This document shows, piece after piece, positions 62,189 to 64,000 of a stretch of DNA of 64,000 nucleotides. The notes beneath the pieces were generated by a model. That model worked only from the letters and a program-made list of their open reading frames with translations. It was not told where the DNA came from and ran no database searches. The stretch lies in NCBI RefSeq assembly GCF_001705515.1, contig NZ_MDJS01000001.1:1178001-1242000 (forward strand). The letters are read 5' to 3'. The translations under genes were made by a program, and so were the position numbers. Origin of the DNA: Mucilaginibacter sp. PPCGB 2223 (GTDB lineage: Bacteria; Bacteroidota; Bacteroidia; Sphingobacteriales; Sphingobacteriaceae). Within the stretch, counting starts at the first letter, position 1, and every line of letters begins with the position of its first letter.

Positions 62189-63020
62189 ATTGGTTAACAT
62201 ACAACGCTGGCTCACATCCATTATGGTTAAACCCGGCAGTTTAGCCGAAAAGGTTCAGCGTGCCGATCAGCATTATCACCTGGATCATAGCGCTGTAATA
62301 CGGGGCACCGACCGGATGTCGCCACAGCAAAAAATCGGTATCTATGCACGGGGGTACATCGCACGGTTACTGGAATGCATGTCGGCCGAGTTCCCTGCCG
62401 TTAAATACCTGATGGGCGAAGATCTGTTCGAAACATTTGCCAAGGCATACCTGATACGGGCACCTTCGACCTCTCCCGATCTGTACGACCTGGGCAAGCA
62501 CTTCCCGGCTTTTTTAAAAGCATCGCAACCAAAAAACAAAGTTGTAGGCAATCAAACTTTCGATTTGCCCGTAGATTTAGCCACACTCGAACGCGCGATA
62601 GCCGAGGCAGCACGTATTCCCGGCCTTGAATCGCAAATTCCGGATACATCATCCGAACCGGATATTTTCCATCTTTTCGGTGATGCGGGCATACATCCTT
62701 CGCCTTGCATGCTGTTGTTGTACCTGCAATACCCGCTGATCGATTTCGTAAGAGCTGTTCAACATGATGAACAACCCGACGCGCCGCCCCCAGCCGAAAG
62801 TTATGTAGTAGTAAGCCGTAAAAATTATATTGTTTATACACATACGCTGCTACCCTGGCAGTGGTTTTTCTTGAAGGGCCTGCAGAGCACTGGTAGTTAT
62901 CGCAAGGCGGTTGAGGATGCCGCCCGGTCATCGGGCGAAAGTACGGATAGCATCATGGCCGATTTAGTGTTATGGTTGCCAATAGCCGAAAATTTTGGCT
63001 ATGTATACAGGGCTCTATAA
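62181..63020 (+). CDS. DUF2063 (MNIO partner, BufC/HvfC-like) protein
   Basis: A 279-residue protein. The N-terminal domain has NIQRWLTSIMVKPGS, QQKIGIYARGYIARLLECMS near residue 52 and FPAVKYLMGEDLFETFAKAY, the pattern of DUF2063, sometimes labelled a putative DNA-binding domain. In MNIO clusters this family is the partner that binds the substrate and supports the oxidase. The ATG at 62181 (MAELVNIQRW) is chosen; an upstream in-frame ATG at 62109 would give an unlikely hydrophobic extension inside the MNIO gene. The C-terminal half is variable. Confidence 0.88.
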   Translation: MAELVNIQRWLTSIMVKPGSLAEKVQRADQHYHLDHSAVIRGTDRMSPQQKIGIYARGYIARLLECMSAEFPAVKYLMGEDLFETFAKAYLIRAPSTSPDLYDLGKHFPAFLKASQPKNKVVGNQTFDLPVDLATLERAIAEAARIPGLESQIPDTSSEPDIFHLFGDAGIHPSPCMLLLYLQYPLIDFVRAVQHDEQPDAPPPAESYVVVSRKNYIVYTHTLLPWQWFFLKGLQSTGSYRKAVEDAARSSGESTDSIMADLVLWLPIAENFGYVYRAL

Positions 63021-63048
63021 TTCTCAGCAAAACTATCACAATATGGTA

Positions 63049-63080
63049 TTGTAAATATCGTTTCGGCCATTGTACATTTG
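63049..63080 (+). promoter_or_regulatory. Predicted promoter of the second DinB gene
   Basis: TTG at 63049-63051, then 21 bases, then TACATTTG (63073-63080), an exact Bacteroidota -7 element. The ATG follows only three bases later, so the transcript would be leaderless or nearly so. Confidence 0.55.
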
Positions 63081-63083
63081 GTC

Positions 63084-63578
63084 ATGAAAAAAGTCATCGA
63101 AACCGTTACCCAAACCAGGAAAAGCGCGCTTGAATGCGTGAAAGATTTAACTATCGATCAGCTGAACTATATTCCGGATGGGTTCATCAATAACATAGCC
63201 TGGAACCTTGGGCACATGGTAGCTGCCCAGCAGGGCGTTTGCTACAAACGCTCCGGCGATACGCCGATGCATATTACCGATGAGTTTTTTACCATGTTTA
63301 AGCCCGGCAGTAAACCCGAGCGGTTTATCACCCGGCAGGAAGTGGATGAGATCGCCAAACTGATGTTCTCAACTCTTGAGCAGTTGGAAACCGATTATCA
63401 GAACAATATTTTTGGCCCGCACGCCCCATGGACGACCCGCTACGGAGTAACTATCAATAACCTCGATGAAGCCATTGGCTTTTTACCTTTTCACGAGGGT
63501 TTGCATTTTGGCTACATTATGGCCCTGAAACGTGCAGTTAACGCCCTTGCAGATAAAGGCGAACTGATGGAACCCTGA
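63084..63578 (+). CDS. DinB family protein
   Basis: A 164-residue four-helix protein. NNIAWNLGHMVAAQQGVCYK near residue 35 and FLPFHEGLHFGYIMALKRAV near 132 supply the His residues of the DinB metal site. It differs clearly from the DinB protein at 24395. The family contains thiol transferases; the activity here is unknown. It follows the MNIO operon by 63 bp with its own promoter candidate, so a link to that locus is uncertain. Confidence 0.82.
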   Translation: MKKVIETVTQTRKSALECVKDLTIDQLNYIPDGFINNIAWNLGHMVAAQQGVCYKRSGDTPMHITDEFFTMFKPGSKPERFITRQEVDEIAKLMFSTLEQLETDYQNNIFGPHAPWTTRYGVTINNLDEAIGFLPFHEGLHFGYIMALKRAVNALADKGELMEP

Positions 63579-63693
63579 ATTTTTTTCATGATAGAAAAGT
63601 ACAATATCCTGATAAATACGCACAAAAAACGTAGAGTATTGTGATTGAAATTAGGAGGCATTATTCAGCTTTCAATTTTAATACTATTCTACC

Positions 63694-64000
63694 GTGATCA
63701 ATAACAACAAACCTAAAGAGATAACGCTCGTTGCCAGCGGCGATTCGCGTATTGCCGCAAACCAAAATTGCTGGCAGGCGCAGGCCGAAATGGAGCAGTT
63801 GCTTACCAAAGCAATTGAAAATGCCGGTTATTCGGTTAAACGCGCCCACGCCTATAATGCGGAGAAGAAACATGGCTTTATCGATTCGCAAAAAATGGGT
63901 ATCGAAGTTTTTAAGACCATCGATCCTGATGCGCCGCTCATCGTTGCCGAAAGTGTCTGGCAATACAGTCACCATGTTTTAGCAGGTTTAACCACGCACA
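63694..64000 (+). CDS. Fucose-isomerase-like protein, N-terminal part (3' end outside window)
   Basis: The frame starting at GTG 63694 stays open to the window end (102 residues). It reads [20 protein letters not shown] near residue 9, [20 protein letters not shown], and [20 protein letters not shown] at the end, which fits the L-fucose isomerase-like proteins of Bacteroidota. Such proteins belong to the fucose/arabinose isomerase fold, but many have no proven substrate. GTG is the only plausible start before the conserved part. An AT-rich 115-bp spacer precedes it. Confidence 0.7.
   Translation, partial: MINNNKPKEITLVASGDSRIAANQNCWQAQAEMEQLLTKAIENAGYSVKRAHAYNAEKKHGFIDSQKMGIEVFKTIDPDAPLIVAESVWQYSHHVLAGLTTH

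Overview
This 64 kb window looks like a chromosomal segment of a Bacteroidota bacterium, most likely Sphingobacteriaceae and close to Mucilaginibacter or Pedobacter. The signs are gliding / type IX secretion proteins (GldN, GldC), SusC-like carboxypeptidase-regulatory plus beta-barrel outer-membrane proteins, UMF1-type MFS, BLUF and DinB families, promoters of the TTG / TAnnTTTG type used by the Bacteroidota primary sigma factor, few Shine-Dalgarno sites, and short imperfect intergenic palindromes. Both ends are cut: base 1 is inside argininosuccinate lyase and base 64000 is inside a fucose-isomerase-like gene. I see no rRNA, tRNA, CRISPR array, intact insertion sequence or prophage.

Layout. 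1-5.3 kb: argH end, YwbE, DUF1345, a secreted unknown, DUF72, an MHS-type transporter and a BLUF protein. 5.3-9.1 kb: lutABC lactate oxidation operon with a trailing crotonase, and a palindromic leader. 9.1-18.1 kb: membrane proteins, a TPR histidine kinase, a thioesterase, a VOC protein, and a glycine-rich secreted protein next to a large outer-membrane barrel. 18.2-23.9 kb: thrS-infC-rpmI-rplT translation operon and recQ. 24-30.7 kb: a 10-bp tandem repeat, DinB, a LutA-like Fe-S protein with a UMF1 transporter, an orphan gldN, a putative diadenylate-cyclase-like sensor and a PhyH oxygenase. 30.7-39.2 kb: cytochrome c maturation genes (ccmF, ccmE, ccmD, ccmC, ccmB) interrupted by glutamate dehydrogenase and one secreted protein. 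39.3-47.1 kb: O6-alkylguanine methyltransferase, then a signalling operon of two hybrid kinases with stand-alone CheR and CheB. 47.2-49.7 kb: gldC, small membrane proteins and an RNA helicase. 49.8-56.8 kb: dihydroorotase and a complete paoABC-type molybdenum aldehyde oxidoreductase operon with XdhC and MobA-like maturation genes. 57-58.6 kb: type III polyketide synthase plus ICMT methyltransferase. 59-63 kb: the most unusual locus, described next. 63-64 kb: DinB and a fucose-isomerase-like gene.

The best candidate for an undescribed system is 58994-63020. It encodes a 754-residue protein with a VioB/RebD-like ferritin-like head and a tail of evenly spaced cysteines (C-x5-C units), followed directly by a DUF692 multinuclear non-heme iron oxidase (MNIO) and its usual DUF2063 partner. 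This is the arrangement of MNIO-modified cysteine-rich peptides, except that the presumed substrate region is fused to a large putative diiron protein. Other notable points are a CcmE with Cys in place of the heme-binding His, a BLUF protein lacking the flavin-binding Asn, a DACNV-type protein retaining DGA and GTRH cyclase motifs, and infC starting at TTG.
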